A stretch of DNA of 64,000 nucleotides from Paenibacillus sp. FSL A5-0031 (GTDB lineage Bacteria > Bacillota > Bacilli > Paenibacillales > Paenibacillaceae): contig NZ_MRTD01000013.1 of the NCBI RefSeq assembly GCF_001956295.1, forward strand, positions 124,001 through 188,000, in the 5' to 3' direction. The notes under the pieces were generated by a model. It was not told the origin of the DNA and searched no databases. It saw only the letters and a program-made list of their open reading frames with translations. The position numbers were made by a program, and so were the translations under genes. Positions 25,823 to 33,239 of this stretch are shown in pieces. The number at the start of each line of letters is the position of its first letter. The first letter of the stretch is position 1.

Positions 25823-26845
25823 ATGTCACAGACGATTCAAATCAAGCGTGGAACAAAAGCAGAGCTAACTGCATTCGGCGCTTTATTGGCTGGCGAAATG
25901 GGATTTTGCACAGATACGAAGGAAGTTTATGTCGGTGATGGGACAACAAATAGCATGGTAGGTCGCGCGTTATCAGGCACAGAAGCAGCTAGACCAGCCG
26001 CAGCAGCCATGGGTAGGTTGTATTACGTGAGCAGTGGTACAAACAATGGTTATTTGTATGCTGATGACGGTACCGTATGGAGAAGAATCAATGCGCAGAA
26101 GCTTACCGATTTGACGGGAACGCTGGATGACATTTCAGAAGGTGCCACCTATGCAAAGGTGCTAAAAGCTAACGTTACCAGCGGCAATGTAAACAAAGTG
26201 TCCGATGGTGTGAACGTGAAAACAGCTGCTGAGATCAAGACGCATCTGGACGATTCAACCAAGCACAGGCTTATTAATGATGCGGGCTTGGCTATCACCG
26301 ATTTGTGGTCAGCGCAAAAGATTAGAAATGAAATTGAGCTGGCGAAGCATAACATCGAGCCGCAAGCTTCGGTTAAGGATAAGGACTTAGTGACCCCGCC
26401 AGCTTCGCCTGTTTTAGCGGATCGTTACTTGATTCCAGCAGGCGCAACGGGCGTTTGGGCTTCGCAAGTTAACAAAATTGCCGAGTGGAACGGTACAGCT
26501 TGGGATTTATACACGCCGCAAGTAGGATGGACATGCTACATCGACGATGAGCAGAAGATTTTTAGCTGGAACGGTACCGCATGGGTGCGAACTGGCGGCG
26601 CGCTTCAGACGATTACAGCTGGCAGTGGTCTTACTGGAGGAGGGCAGGCCGATACCGTCACCCTTAGCGTTGGAGCGGGGAACGGGATTGCGGTTGCAGG
26701 TGCAGCGGTTAGCGCAAAAGCTGGCAAAGGTGTGCTCGTTAATGCGACAGGTATAGAAGCAAATATTGATGCAGACAGCATCGTTTATGATGCCGCGAAC
26801 GGAAATCGCTTAAGGGTTGCCGTCATTGATGGCGGTACGTTCTAA
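25823..26845 (+). CDS. Tail fibre protein with Mtd-like N-terminus
   Basis: A 340-residue protein. Residues 1-50 (IQIKRGTKAELTAFGALLAG, EMGFCTDTKEVYVGDG) are the short domain found at the start of many phage fibres and hyaluronidases. A DUF2793-like part (DLVTPPASPVLADRYLIP, WNGTAWDLYTPQVGW) follows at about 190-255, then a Gly/Ala-rich fibre region. It starts directly at the preceding stop, with TGAGGAGG. Probably a shaft or adaptor of the receptor-binding fibre. Confidence 0.8.
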   Translation: MSQTIQIKRGTKAELTAFGALLAGEMGFCTDTKEVYVGDGTTNSMVGRALSGTEAARPAAAAMGRLYYVSSGTNNGYLYADDGTVWRRINAQKLTDLTGTLDDISEGATYAKVLKANVTSGNVNKVSDGVNVKTAAEIKTHLDDSTKHRLINDAGLAITDLWSAQKIRNEIELAKHNIEPQASVKDKDLVTPPASPVLADRYLIPAGATGVWASQVNKIAEWNGTAWDLYTPQVGWTCYIDDEQKIFSWNGTAWVRTGGALQTITAGSGLTGGGQADTVTLSVGAGNGIAVAGAAVSAKAGKGVLVNATGIEANIDADSIVYDAANGNRLRVAVIDGGTF

Positions 26846-26857
26846 GGAGGCGAGCAG

Positions 26858-27352
26858 ATGCCAAGAAAAGTACTCATTCAATTGAGGCGGGGTTTGGAAA
26901 CGAGCATTGGGCTGCTTGAAGTCGGTGAACTAGGGTACTGCACAGATACCCAGAAGCTGTACATCGGTACTGCAGGCGGGAATATTGTGCTTGCTGCAGC
27001 GCAGGCGACGGGCGACATGCTGAAAAGCATTTACGATACGAACAACAACGGAAAGATCGATAATGCGGAAGCAGCGGACAGTGCGCCTTGGGCTGGTATT
27101 AGCGGCAAACCTGTAAGTTTTGCCCCGGCTGCGCATGCTCACGCGGCTGCAGATATAACCTCGGGTACCGTTGCCGTAGCCAGATTGCCTGCTGCGTTGG
27201 TAACTGCTGCTGGCGTTGTTCAATTAAACAATGCGGTTAACAGCACGAGTGTTGTACAAGCGGCGACGGCCAATGCGGTGAAACTCGCTTATGATCTAGC
27301 CAGCGGAAAGCTTGGACCGGGAGTAACCTGGAATCAGCTAAAGGGGGTGTAG
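26858..27352 (+). CDS. Short tail fibre protein
   Basis: A 164-residue protein whose N-terminus repeats the same Mtd-like domain as the previous gene (LIQLRRGLETSIGLLEVGEL, GYCTDTQKLYIGTAGG), so the two are likely paralogues. It continues with a Ca-loop-like DTNNNGKID and collagen-free fibre repeats (AAHAHAAADITSGTVAVARL). It ends WNQLKGV. Probably a second fibre or a fibre connector. RBS AAGGAGG, start ATG. Confidence 0.75.
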   Translation: MPRKVLIQLRRGLETSIGLLEVGELGYCTDTQKLYIGTAGGNIVLAAAQATGDMLKSIYDTNNNGKIDNAEAADSAPWAGISGKPVSFAPAAHAHAAADITSGTVAVARLPAALVTAAGVVQLNNAVNSTSVVQAATANAVKLAYDLASGKLGPGVTWNQLKGV

Positions 27353-27355
27353 GTA

Positions 27356-27973
27356 TTGTCCTATAGTCAAGCTTTATTTGGCGAACAGACGTATGGGGAA
27401 GATAGGGACGACGGGGAGGAGCCTCTCCATACGGAAATAGATCTCATGAAATATTTGCCTCCCTATTATTATGAAATCGTAGAAATGTTTGCAATTCAAT
27501 CTAAACTTGGCGGCGAACTAGGGGAGCAGGCTGAGGCGATTGAAACGGCATTTGATCAATATTTTGTACATTCGGCTACATGGGGACTGACGCGATGGGA
27601 AAATGTGCTTGGACTGAAAAGCGACTCCTCTTTGCCGGATGCTCGACGACGCGAGAGTATTTTTGCCAAGCTGCGCGGAGCTGGTACGACGACTAAAGTT
27701 AAAATTATCCAAACAGCTATTGCTTTCTCTGGCGGTGAGGTGAATGTAATTGAATATCCGGCAGAGAGCCGTTTCGAGGTTGTATTTGTCGGGACGAAGG
27801 GGATTCCACCCAATATGGCTGGCTTTATTCAAATGCTAGAGGATATTAAGCCCGCTCATTTAGCTTTTGCATTGAAATACACCTATACAGTGTGGAATCA
27901 GATAGGAACGATGACTTGGAATCAAGCGCGAAGCAAGACATGGAGTGAATTAAGAGTTTACGAGGGAGTGTGA
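27356..27973 (+). CDS. xkdU: XkdU-like tail protein (YmfQ family)
   Basis: A 205-residue protein of the YmfQ/DUF2313 family: LMKYLPPYYYEIVEMFAIQS, TWGLTRWENVLGLKSDSSLP, DARRRESIFAKLRGAGTTTK and IKPAHLAFALKYTYTVWN. This wedge-to-fibre connector normally follows baseplate J directly; here three genes intervene. The start is TTG 27356, with AAGGGGGTGTAGG upstream overlapping the previous stop; no ATG fits the conserved N-terminus. Confidence 0.9.
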   Translation: MSYSQALFGEQTYGEDRDDGEEPLHTEIDLMKYLPPYYYEIVEMFAIQSKLGGELGEQAEAIETAFDQYFVHSATWGLTRWENVLGLKSDSSLPDARRRESIFAKLRGAGTTTKVKIIQTAIAFSGGEVNVIEYPAESRFEVVFVGTKGIPPNMAGFIQMLEDIKPAHLAFALKYTYTVWNQIGTMTWNQARSKTWSELRVYEGV

Positions 27974-27977
27974 AAAT

Positions 27978-29726
27978 ATGCAAACGACAGGGAATTTAGG
28001 ATTGAAAAAACCGGAAGGAACAGATGTTGTCGATATTGCGGATTTGAATGGAAATGCGGATATTTTGGATGCGGCTGTTAGTAACAAAGTAGATAAAGTG
28101 GCTGGGAAGCAGCTATCTACAGAGGACTATACGACAGCGGAGAAAACGAAGCTGGCAAGCGTTGCTACTGGGGCTAATGCATATGTGCATCCGGCTAATC
28201 ATCCTGCATCCGTTATTACTCAGGATGCGAGCAATCGATTTGTGACTGACGCTGAGAAAACGGCTTGGAATGCTAAGGCGAGCACGGCTGCAGCCACCAC
28301 TTCCGCAGCTGGTCTTCAGTCTGCTGCTGATAAGGTGAAGCTGGATGGGATTGCGGCGGGGGCGAATAACTATACGCATCCTGCTAATCATCCTGCATCA
28401 ATTATTACTCAGGATGCCGCTAACCGCTTTGTCACTGACGCTGAAAAGGTAGCCTGGAATGCTTCTCAAGCAACGACGATCACACAAGCTAAAGCTTCCG
28501 TAAATATGAACACATTGAATGGTAACGGAATGTATTTTGTTAGTACTCCAACTAACGCGCCAGCAGGAGTTACCTATGGTTTGGTACACGTAATAGCTGA
28601 AAGTGCAACAGCTTGTATGCAAACTTTGTACGAGTCAGGATCGAATAGAATCTTTACTCGCAGACAAACGAATAGCAGCACATGGACAGCTTGGTCACGA
28701 ATAACTAACGATATAATAATACTAGCTGCTAACACAAGCCTAAACACCATATCAGCTTCTGGAGATTACTATTCATACCCAAGCGGTAGCGTAAATGCAC
28801 CAACAGCTTCTGACTTATATATGATAATCCACATTCAATCAACAGATGAAGGTTATGCGCAGCAAACCGCTTTCAGCCTAGGTAGTAACAGGGTTTATGT
28901 TCGTAATAAGATCAACGGTACTTGGTTTAGCTGGGTACAGACTAGCAACGATACAATATTATTAACATCAGGCACTAATCTGAACACAGCTATCTTTACA
29001 GGTAAGTATTACGGCACGAATCTTGTTAACTCCCCTGGGGGCGGATCAGGTCATTGGTTTATTGACGTGATAATTGAACATGCAACATCTTTAACGCAAA
29101 CTGCCTATGCACAAGATGGTAACAGAGTATTCACAAGACGATGCATTACAGGTTCATGGACAGCATGGTCTCAGTTGAGTAACGACATGTACAACTATAC
29201 AACATCTGGCACAGAGATAAACTTCATGCAAACAGACGGCTGGTATCATGTACCAGGGGGGTTTAACGCTCCTGTAGCAGGTAGGAATTACTTCATACAT
29301 GTTAGTAAGTATCCAGCAGGGAATTGGTGTGTACAGAATGCATACGACGTAGATACTTGGAAGACTTATACAAGGCGTATGGTTAACGGCGTGTGGACTG
29401 CATGGGCAGAGCTTTACACTTCTGAAGTGAAGCCTTACACTATCGGCACCTATACAGGTAATGGTGCGGCATCAAGGGATATAACACTCCCTATTACGCC
29501 TAGTGCGGTGTTGATAATGCCACTGGATAGTAATTTAGCTAGTAATTCAGGTAATTATTGGGCTGCTGGTGGTTTAGCAATACCAGGTGCTAATGTGATA
29601 GTCGGTGGCATATCTCAAGTTGTATGCGGGATTAATAAGTTTACTGTTTTTTTTATAGGCCCTACTACACTCGGCGCCGCAACAAATACAAATGGTCAAA
29701 TATATAACTACATTGCATTCAGATAG
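27978..29726 (+). CDS. Receptor-binding tail fibre with pyocin-knob repeats
   Basis: A 582-residue fibre. Residues 1-165 hold two long repeats of a fibre-shaft motif (HPANHPASVITQDASNRFVT; period 61 residues). Residues about 168-475 contain four knob-like repeats, each ending like RIFTRRQTNSSTWTAWS or RVFTRRCITGSWTAWSQL, the pattern of the pyocin knob domain that binds saccharide receptors. A C-terminal beta domain of about 100 residues follows. From about 28480 the DNA becomes more AT-rich than the shaft part, suggesting an exchanged receptor-binding module. It would decide which bacteria the particle hits. Confidence 0.85.
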   Translation: MQTTGNLGLKKPEGTDVVDIADLNGNADILDAAVSNKVDKVAGKQLSTEDYTTAEKTKLASVATGANAYVHPANHPASVITQDASNRFVTDAEKTAWNAKASTAAATTSAAGLQSAADKVKLDGIAAGANNYTHPANHPASIITQDAANRFVTDAEKVAWNASQATTITQAKASVNMNTLNGNGMYFVSTPTNAPAGVTYGLVHVIAESATACMQTLYESGSNRIFTRRQTNSSTWTAWSRITNDIIILAANTSLNTISASGDYYSYPSGSVNAPTASDLYMIIHIQSTDEGYAQQTAFSLGSNRVYVRNKINGTWFSWVQTSNDTILLTSGTNLNTAIFTGKYYGTNLVNSPGGGSGHWFIDVIIEHATSLTQTAYAQDGNRVFTRRCITGSWTAWSQLSNDMYNYTTSGTEINFMQTDGWYHVPGGFNAPVAGRNYFIHVSKYPAGNWCVQNAYDVDTWKTYTRRMVNGVWTAWAELYTSEVKPYTIGTYTGNGAASRDITLPITPSAVLIMPLDSNLASNSGNYWAAGGLAIPGANVIVGGISQVVCGINKFTVFFIGPTTLGAATNTNGQIYNYIAFR

Positions 29727-29736
29727 GAGGTAAAGC

Positions 29737-30264
29737 ATGAGCGAGATTGAAAAAGAATTGCCGCTGGTTGAAGTGCCAACGGATCTACCTTTAGAAGAAC
29801 CTGAGATTCCATTCGAGCCTGATCCTGTTTCAGTACCAGAATTTCCTAGCAACGCGGTGAAGTCGCCATCTAATAAGCTTCTTATTTTTGAAGATGGAAC
29901 TTATGAGGTCGGGGAGTGGCTACACACTGAATCATATCCCGATTCGTTAATGCCATACTACATCGTCGATTATGGGACAAAAGAAGGCGCTACGCTTGCC
30001 GCTAAGATTCTACAACTATATCCATACTTTACGTTAACCGTTGTTGATGGCGTGCTGCGGGACGTCATGAAGCGCGAGAAGACACAGGAAGAGATCGACA
30101 AGGAGAATACGCCGCCGCCTAAGACTATGGAGCAATTACGGATTGAGCAGCTTGAGAATGAGTTGGCATTAAGTAAGAAATCTAATCTCGATACTATGGA
30201 TGCAGTATTTGATATTTATCTCATGGTTCTTGATTTACAGGCTGTGGGGGGTGAACAAACATGA
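29737..30264 (+). CDS. XkdW-like tail protein
   Basis: A 175-residue acidic, Pro/Glu-rich protein (LPLEEPEIPFEPDPV) with a helical C-terminus (TMEQLRIEQLENELALSKKS, then DAVFDIYLMVLDLQ) as in XkdW. Position just behind the main fibre gene suggests a fibre assembly or attachment factor. GGAGGTAAAGC precedes the ATG. It overlaps the following small gene by 4 bases. Confidence 0.7.
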   Translation: MSEIEKELPLVEVPTDLPLEEPEIPFEPDPVSVPEFPSNAVKSPSNKLLIFEDGTYEVGEWLHTESYPDSLMPYYIVDYGTKEGATLAAKILQLYPYFTLTVVDGVLRDVMKREKTQEEIDKENTPPPKTMEQLRIEQLENELALSKKSNLDTMDAVFDIYLMVLDLQAVGGEQT

Positions 30265-30404
30265 CATTAGATAAACGTATGATCACACTATCAGTACATC
30301 TCATTCAATCTAGGCGCCGTACAATTGATGAGGTGCCGGAGCATTTAAGGGATGCGGTTCAAGCCCAAATTAACGCAGATCAGCAGCCGGAGGCGGTTGT
30401 ATGA
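30261..30404 (+). CDS. XkdX-like small protein, copy 1
   Basis: A 47-residue protein beginning MTLDKRMITLSVHLIQSRRR and continuing TIDEVPEHLRDAVQAQI. It starts in the stop of the XkdW-like gene (ATGA) behind GGGGGGTG. The 'TLxVxLIxxxRRTxxEVPxxLR' pattern recurs in the next small gene, so both belong to one family of tiny tail-locus proteins (XkdX/CD1375-like). Function unknown. Confidence 0.65.
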   Translation: MTLDKRMITLSVHLIQSRRRTIDEVPEHLRDAVQAQINADQQPEAVV

Positions 30405-30460
30405 TACTGCGTTTTTTGTTGTGGCTTGTATATAAATTTGCATATAAAGGGGGTGATTTT

Positions 30461-30598
30461 ATGCCACTTGTAACAATTACCGTTAGTCTTATTATTGCTG
30501 GACATCGTACATTTGCCCAAGTACCTGCAGCTATTCGGAGTGACGTAGAAGCTGATTTGTTCTCTTTAGGGTTTGGCAAAGACGGTAAGTTGCTTTAA
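30461..30598 (+). CDS. XkdX/CD1375-like small protein, copy 2
   Basis: A 45-residue protein, MPLVTITVSLIIAGHRTFAQ then VPAAIRSDVEADLFSLGFG. AAAGGGGGTG 6 bases before ATG 30461 decides this start over ATG 30401, which would add 20 hydrophobic residues. It matches the same pattern as the preceding small gene. A terminator follows. Confidence 0.65.
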   Translation: MPLVTITVSLIIAGHRTFAQVPAAIRSDVEADLFSLGFGKDGKLL

Positions 30599-30609
30599 GT
30601 ATGAACATG

Positions 30610-30634
30610 GCTCCGCTTAGGCGGGGCTTTTTGT
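30610..30634 (+). terminator. Rho-independent terminator inside the lysis region
   Basis: GCTCCGC pairs with GCGGGGC around TTAG, followed by TTTTTGTTT. It separates the structural genes from the holin region. Confidence 0.75.
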
Positions 30635-30670
30635 TTACAAAGAGATAGTGATAATAGGGGGATGAACAGG

Positions 30671-30905
30671 CATGTATAAATAATGGTTTGCAGTAGAGGT
30701 AACGGACGGTAAAGCATTAGCGGCAGGGATTGGAGCGGTATTGGCACCGTGGGTATCGTTGATTTATGGAGATAGCCGCTTAATACCGATTGTACTTTTA
30801 AGTCATAGGTTTGAATTGGGTCACAGGTATTTCGGCTGCTTAAAAAGATTTGACGTTTTCGAGTGAGTATGGCTTAAGACAAGGTTTGCCGCGAACATTG
30901 TAAGA
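30671..30905 (+). pseudogene. Decayed holin gene
   Basis: The stretch encodes pieces that align with the intact holin next door: VEVTDGKALAAGIGAVLAPW then SLIYGDSRLIPIVLL in one frame, and after a frameshift WVTGISAA-stop-KDLTFSSEYGL in another. The intact gene has GRLIPIALL, DWITGIAASHKDKTYSSEYG at the same places. Frameshift, internal stop and missing C-terminal half show it is dead. The rest, 30906-31117, is gene-free with no motif I could support. Confidence 0.8.
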
Positions 30906-31117
30906 ATGGAACAGAACTCGATTATTGTAGAGTAGAATAATGGAAATCCACTGGAAATACCAGTAGGGGAATCGAAGCCGCTGTAATTGAGGTATTAATA
31001 AGCAAGTGCTAAACCTCACTTGTAGTGGTGCCTAAGTTAAACAAACGTTCTGTGAAAAAATTAGAGATAATATGGATAAATATAAAAAAATAACTATCAA
31101 CCAGAAAGGAGCCTCCC

Positions 31118-31663
31118 ATGTACAAACAAATCCTATCCCAATATCTATCAGAAGGAAAGCTCACCGCAGCCGCGGTGGGCGCTTTTTTTGCCCCTGTGAT
31201 TGATTCTATCTATGGAGGAGGCCGATTAATTCCAATTGCGCTTCTACTAGCAGTTATCGTACTGGATTGGATAACAGGCATTGCCGCTTCACATAAAGAC
31301 AAGACATACTCCTCCGAGTATGGGATGTTTGGGGTACTTCGTACCCTTTTTCTTTTGGCATTACCCGTCCTAGCCAAGCTGCTGGACTCTATGCTCAGTA
31401 TGCCGGGGCTGTTCTTTTACGCCATTACGCTAGGCATCATTTATCACACATGGCAGTCTTTGACCGCCAACGCCTACAGAGCGGGCTGGGAGAAGTGGAT
31501 TCCTAAATCGGTCATCGAGCATATTGATAGTGAGCTGAAAGCGAAGGTAGAGCGAGCGACAAAGCGAGGCAGCAGCCCAGATATATTTAATGATTCTGAT
31601 CAATCTGATTTATCCATTAATAACGAATCTACTACGAATAAAAGGAAGTCCAACAATGGCTAA
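31118..31663 (+). CDS. Phage holin (toxin secretion/phage lysis family)
   Basis: A 181-residue membrane protein with about three to four hydrophobic spans: LTAAAVGAFFAPVIDSIYGG, LIPIALLLAVIVLDWITGIA, then a span at about 85-120. The DWITGIAASHKDKTYSSEYG motif is typical of the phi29/Cph1-like holin family. The C-terminal tail is charged and soluble. The holin lets the amidase reach the wall so particles can leave the producer cell. It overlaps the amidase gene by 8 bases; RBS AAAGGAG. Confidence 0.9.
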   Translation: MYKQILSQYLSEGKLTAAAVGAFFAPVIDSIYGGGRLIPIALLLAVIVLDWITGIAASHKDKTYSSEYGMFGVLRTLFLLALPVLAKLLDSMLSMPGLFFYAITLGIIYHTWQSLTANAYRAGWEKWIPKSVIEHIDSELKAKVERATKRGSSPDIFNDSDQSDLSINNESTTNKRKSNNG

Positions 31664-32342
31664 TTATACAATCAACCACATCCCCCCATCCACCCCCAAC
31701 AATCGCCGCCCAGGCCATTTGCTTTTGCCACTATCTATTACCATTCACAACACTGGCAACCCTACCAGCTCAGCGAGAAATGAAAGGGCGTGGCTCACGA
31801 ACCCGACTAATAATCGCACCGCATCCTATCATCTTGTTGTGGACGAGCATGAGGTTATTGAGTGTTTGCCGCTGAATGAGAATGCGTGGCATGCAGGTGA
31901 CGGGAGCGGCGCTGCAAGCGGGAATCGAACATCGATAAGCATTGAGATTTGCGAGAGTGGAGACTATGAAAAAACACTATCCAATACTTGCGAATTAGCA
32001 GCAAAGCTGCTCAAGCAGTACGGCTGGGGAATCGATCGCCTGCGTCGCCATTACGATTGGAGCGGGAAGATTTGTCCAAGATTGATGTACGATAATGGCA
32101 AGTGGACAGGATGGGACCATTTCAAACAGAAGGTACTGGAGAAAATGAAACGGCCAACCGATAATCGAAAATCAGATCTGAATCTATCAGAAGCAGAACA
32201 AAGGCTTTTAATTAACACCCTCGGACAATTTACGGATCAAAAGCTTCTACAGGACAACAAATGGAGGGAGAAAGCGGAGCAAGGTACGTTAACGCTCTCG
32301 GAGCTGGCATGGCTGAATACAATGATACTCTCGCGAAAATAA
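31656..32342 (+). CDS. N-acetylmuramoyl-L-alanine amidase (XlyA-like)
   Basis: A 228-residue endolysin of the Amidase_2 family: LSITIHNTGNP with the first zinc histidine, WLTNPTNNRTASYHLVVDEH, then RRHYDWSGKICPRLM supplying the second histidine and the cysteine ligand. It cuts the bond between MurNAc and L-Ala. The C-terminal 60 residues are helical with no classical wall-binding repeat. ATG 31656 with AAAGGAAG is chosen; the longer frame upstream lies inside the holin gene. A terminator closes the tail locus. Confidence 0.93.
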   Translation: MANYTINHIPPSTPNNRRPGHLLLPLSITIHNTGNPTSSARNERAWLTNPTNNRTASYHLVVDEHEVIECLPLNENAWHAGDGSGAASGNRTSISIEICESGDYEKTLSNTCELAAKLLKQYGWGIDRLRRHYDWSGKICPRLMYDNGKWTGWDHFKQKVLEKMKRPTDNRKSDLNLSEAEQRLLINTLGQFTDQKLLQDNKWREKAEQGTLTLSELAWLNTMILSRK

Positions 32343-32345
32343 ATG

Positions 32346-32379
32346 AACCCCGCCGACCTCTAAGGTCTGCGGGGTTTAT
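32346..32379. terminator. Terminator shared by amidase and PH-domain gene
   Basis: AACCCCGC pairs with GCGGGGTT, with an inner ACCT/AGGT stem. T and A tracts on either side allow it to serve both converging genes. Confidence 0.85.
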
Positions 32380-32382
32380 CAT

Positions 32383-32760
32383 TTATTTTAAGACATATTC
32401 AGCCAAAACCTTCTGAAGATCGTAGATGTTCAGGTTTTTGTTGAATGTTTTTTGGATGGGCGCGACGCTGCCTGATATCCAAATCTTCAGCTCGGCATCC
32501 AGATCATAGTTTCCGGCTGTTTCGATGCTGAAATGAGTAATGCTTTTGTAAGGATAGGAATGGAAATCGATTTTTTTGCCGGTTATTCCTTGTTTATCAA
32601 TGATGATGAGGCGTTTGTTCGTAAAAATAAACATGTCGCGAATCAGCTTGTACGCTCTTTCTACATTCTCCGATCTACTGAGCAAGTTGCCAAATTCCCT
32701 TTGCGCCTCGTCAGGATTTACTTCAGAGGCGTTCCCCATTAATGCGTCCAAAAAGCCCAT
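32383..32760 (-). CDS. PH-domain protein (YvbH-like)
   Basis: A 125-residue protein consisting of one bacterial PH domain: MFIFTNKRLIIIDKQGITGK, KIDFHSYPYKSITHFSIETA, DAELKIWISGSV and a C-terminal helix YDLQKVLAEYVLK. Such domains form oligomeric rings of unknown role in many Firmicutes. It converges on the tail locus end and is outside it. Stands alone with its own promoter region. Confidence 0.88.
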   Translation of the reverse strand: MGFLDALMGNASEVNPDEAQREFGNLLSRSENVERAYKLIRDMFIFTNKRLIIIDKQGITGKKIDFHSYPYKSITHFSIETAGNYDLDAELKIWISGSVAPIQKTFNKNLNIYDLQKVLAEYVLK

Positions 32761-32881
32761 TTTAACACCATCCCTCTAATTCCATATGTACCTAAAAAAG
32801 GTTCCTTCGTTTACTTTATGCGCAGACAAGCAATAATAGATGGCTTTTTTAGGCATCTGCTCATTTCCTGCAAAAGCCCAT

Positions 32882-32908
32882 ACACTTTTGCCCCAGAATC
32901 ATAGGATA
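32882..32908 (+). promoter_or_regulatory. Sigma-K-like promoter, yjcZ copy 1
   Basis: AC at 32882-32883, a 16-base spacer, and CATAGGATA at 32900-32908 match the sigma-K pattern (AC ... CATANNNTA). The second yjcZ gene has the same elements with the same spacing, which supports late mother-cell expression. Confidence 0.7.
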
Positions 32909-32939
32909 CTGTGTAAGTTAACAAAAAGGAGATGAACAA

Positions 32940-33101
32940 ATGAGCTATGGAGTAGCAGGTGCTAATGTAGGTCCTGGAAACTGCGCACCTTACCCAGTTG
33001 CTGGAGTAGGCGTAGGCTGCGGCGGTGGCGGATTCTCAAGTATTGGTTTTATTCTTGTCCTTTTTATCCTTCTTGTCATCATTTCACGTTCTTGGCTGTA
33101 A
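32940..33101 (+). CDS. YjcZ-family sporulation protein, copy 1
   Basis: A 53-residue protein: a Gly/Val/Cys-rich N-terminal half (MSYGVAGANVGPGNCAPYPV, then GVGVGCGGGGF) and one C-terminal membrane span (IGFILVLFILLVIISRSW). This is the YjcZ/YrzE-type small sporulation protein. AAAAAGGAGATG 8 bases before the ATG. It is preceded by a sigma-K-like promoter and followed by a terminator, and a paralogue lies 14.4 kb away. By family it is likely in the spore coat or mother-cell membrane. Confidence 0.88.
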   Translation: MSYGVAGANVGPGNCAPYPVAGVGVGCGGGGFSSIGFILVLFILLVIISRSWL

Positions 33102-33167
33102 GCAATAATTAGGCCAAAGCGTAAACGCAAGGCTTACCAAACGCTTTCTAACTAAATGAAAGTATAA

Positions 33168-33202
33168 TAACATCCCCATAGGCCTGAGCCATGGGGATGT
33201 TA
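33168..33202. terminator. Bidirectional terminator
   Basis: TAACATCCCCAT pairs with ATGGGGATGTTA, with GCCTGAGCC in the loop; both genes, yjcZ copy 1 and the phosphodiesterase, converge on it. The terminator after yjcZ copy 2 has the same loop sequence. Confidence 0.85.
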
Positions 33203-33239
33203 TAGTTTATCTAACTGGACAAGTTACAGTTGAAACCTG

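Noticed and set aside
30906..31117. Possible gene between the dead and live holin
   Set aside because: A short open stretch (VEWKSTGNTSRGIEAAVIEV) ends quickly, lacks a start and ribosome site, and matches nothing I recognise; may be further decayed phage DNA.
15221..32379. Attachment sites of an integrated prophage
   Set aside because: No integrase gene, no tRNA and no flanking direct repeats were found, so the tail locus cannot be bounded as an integrated phage.
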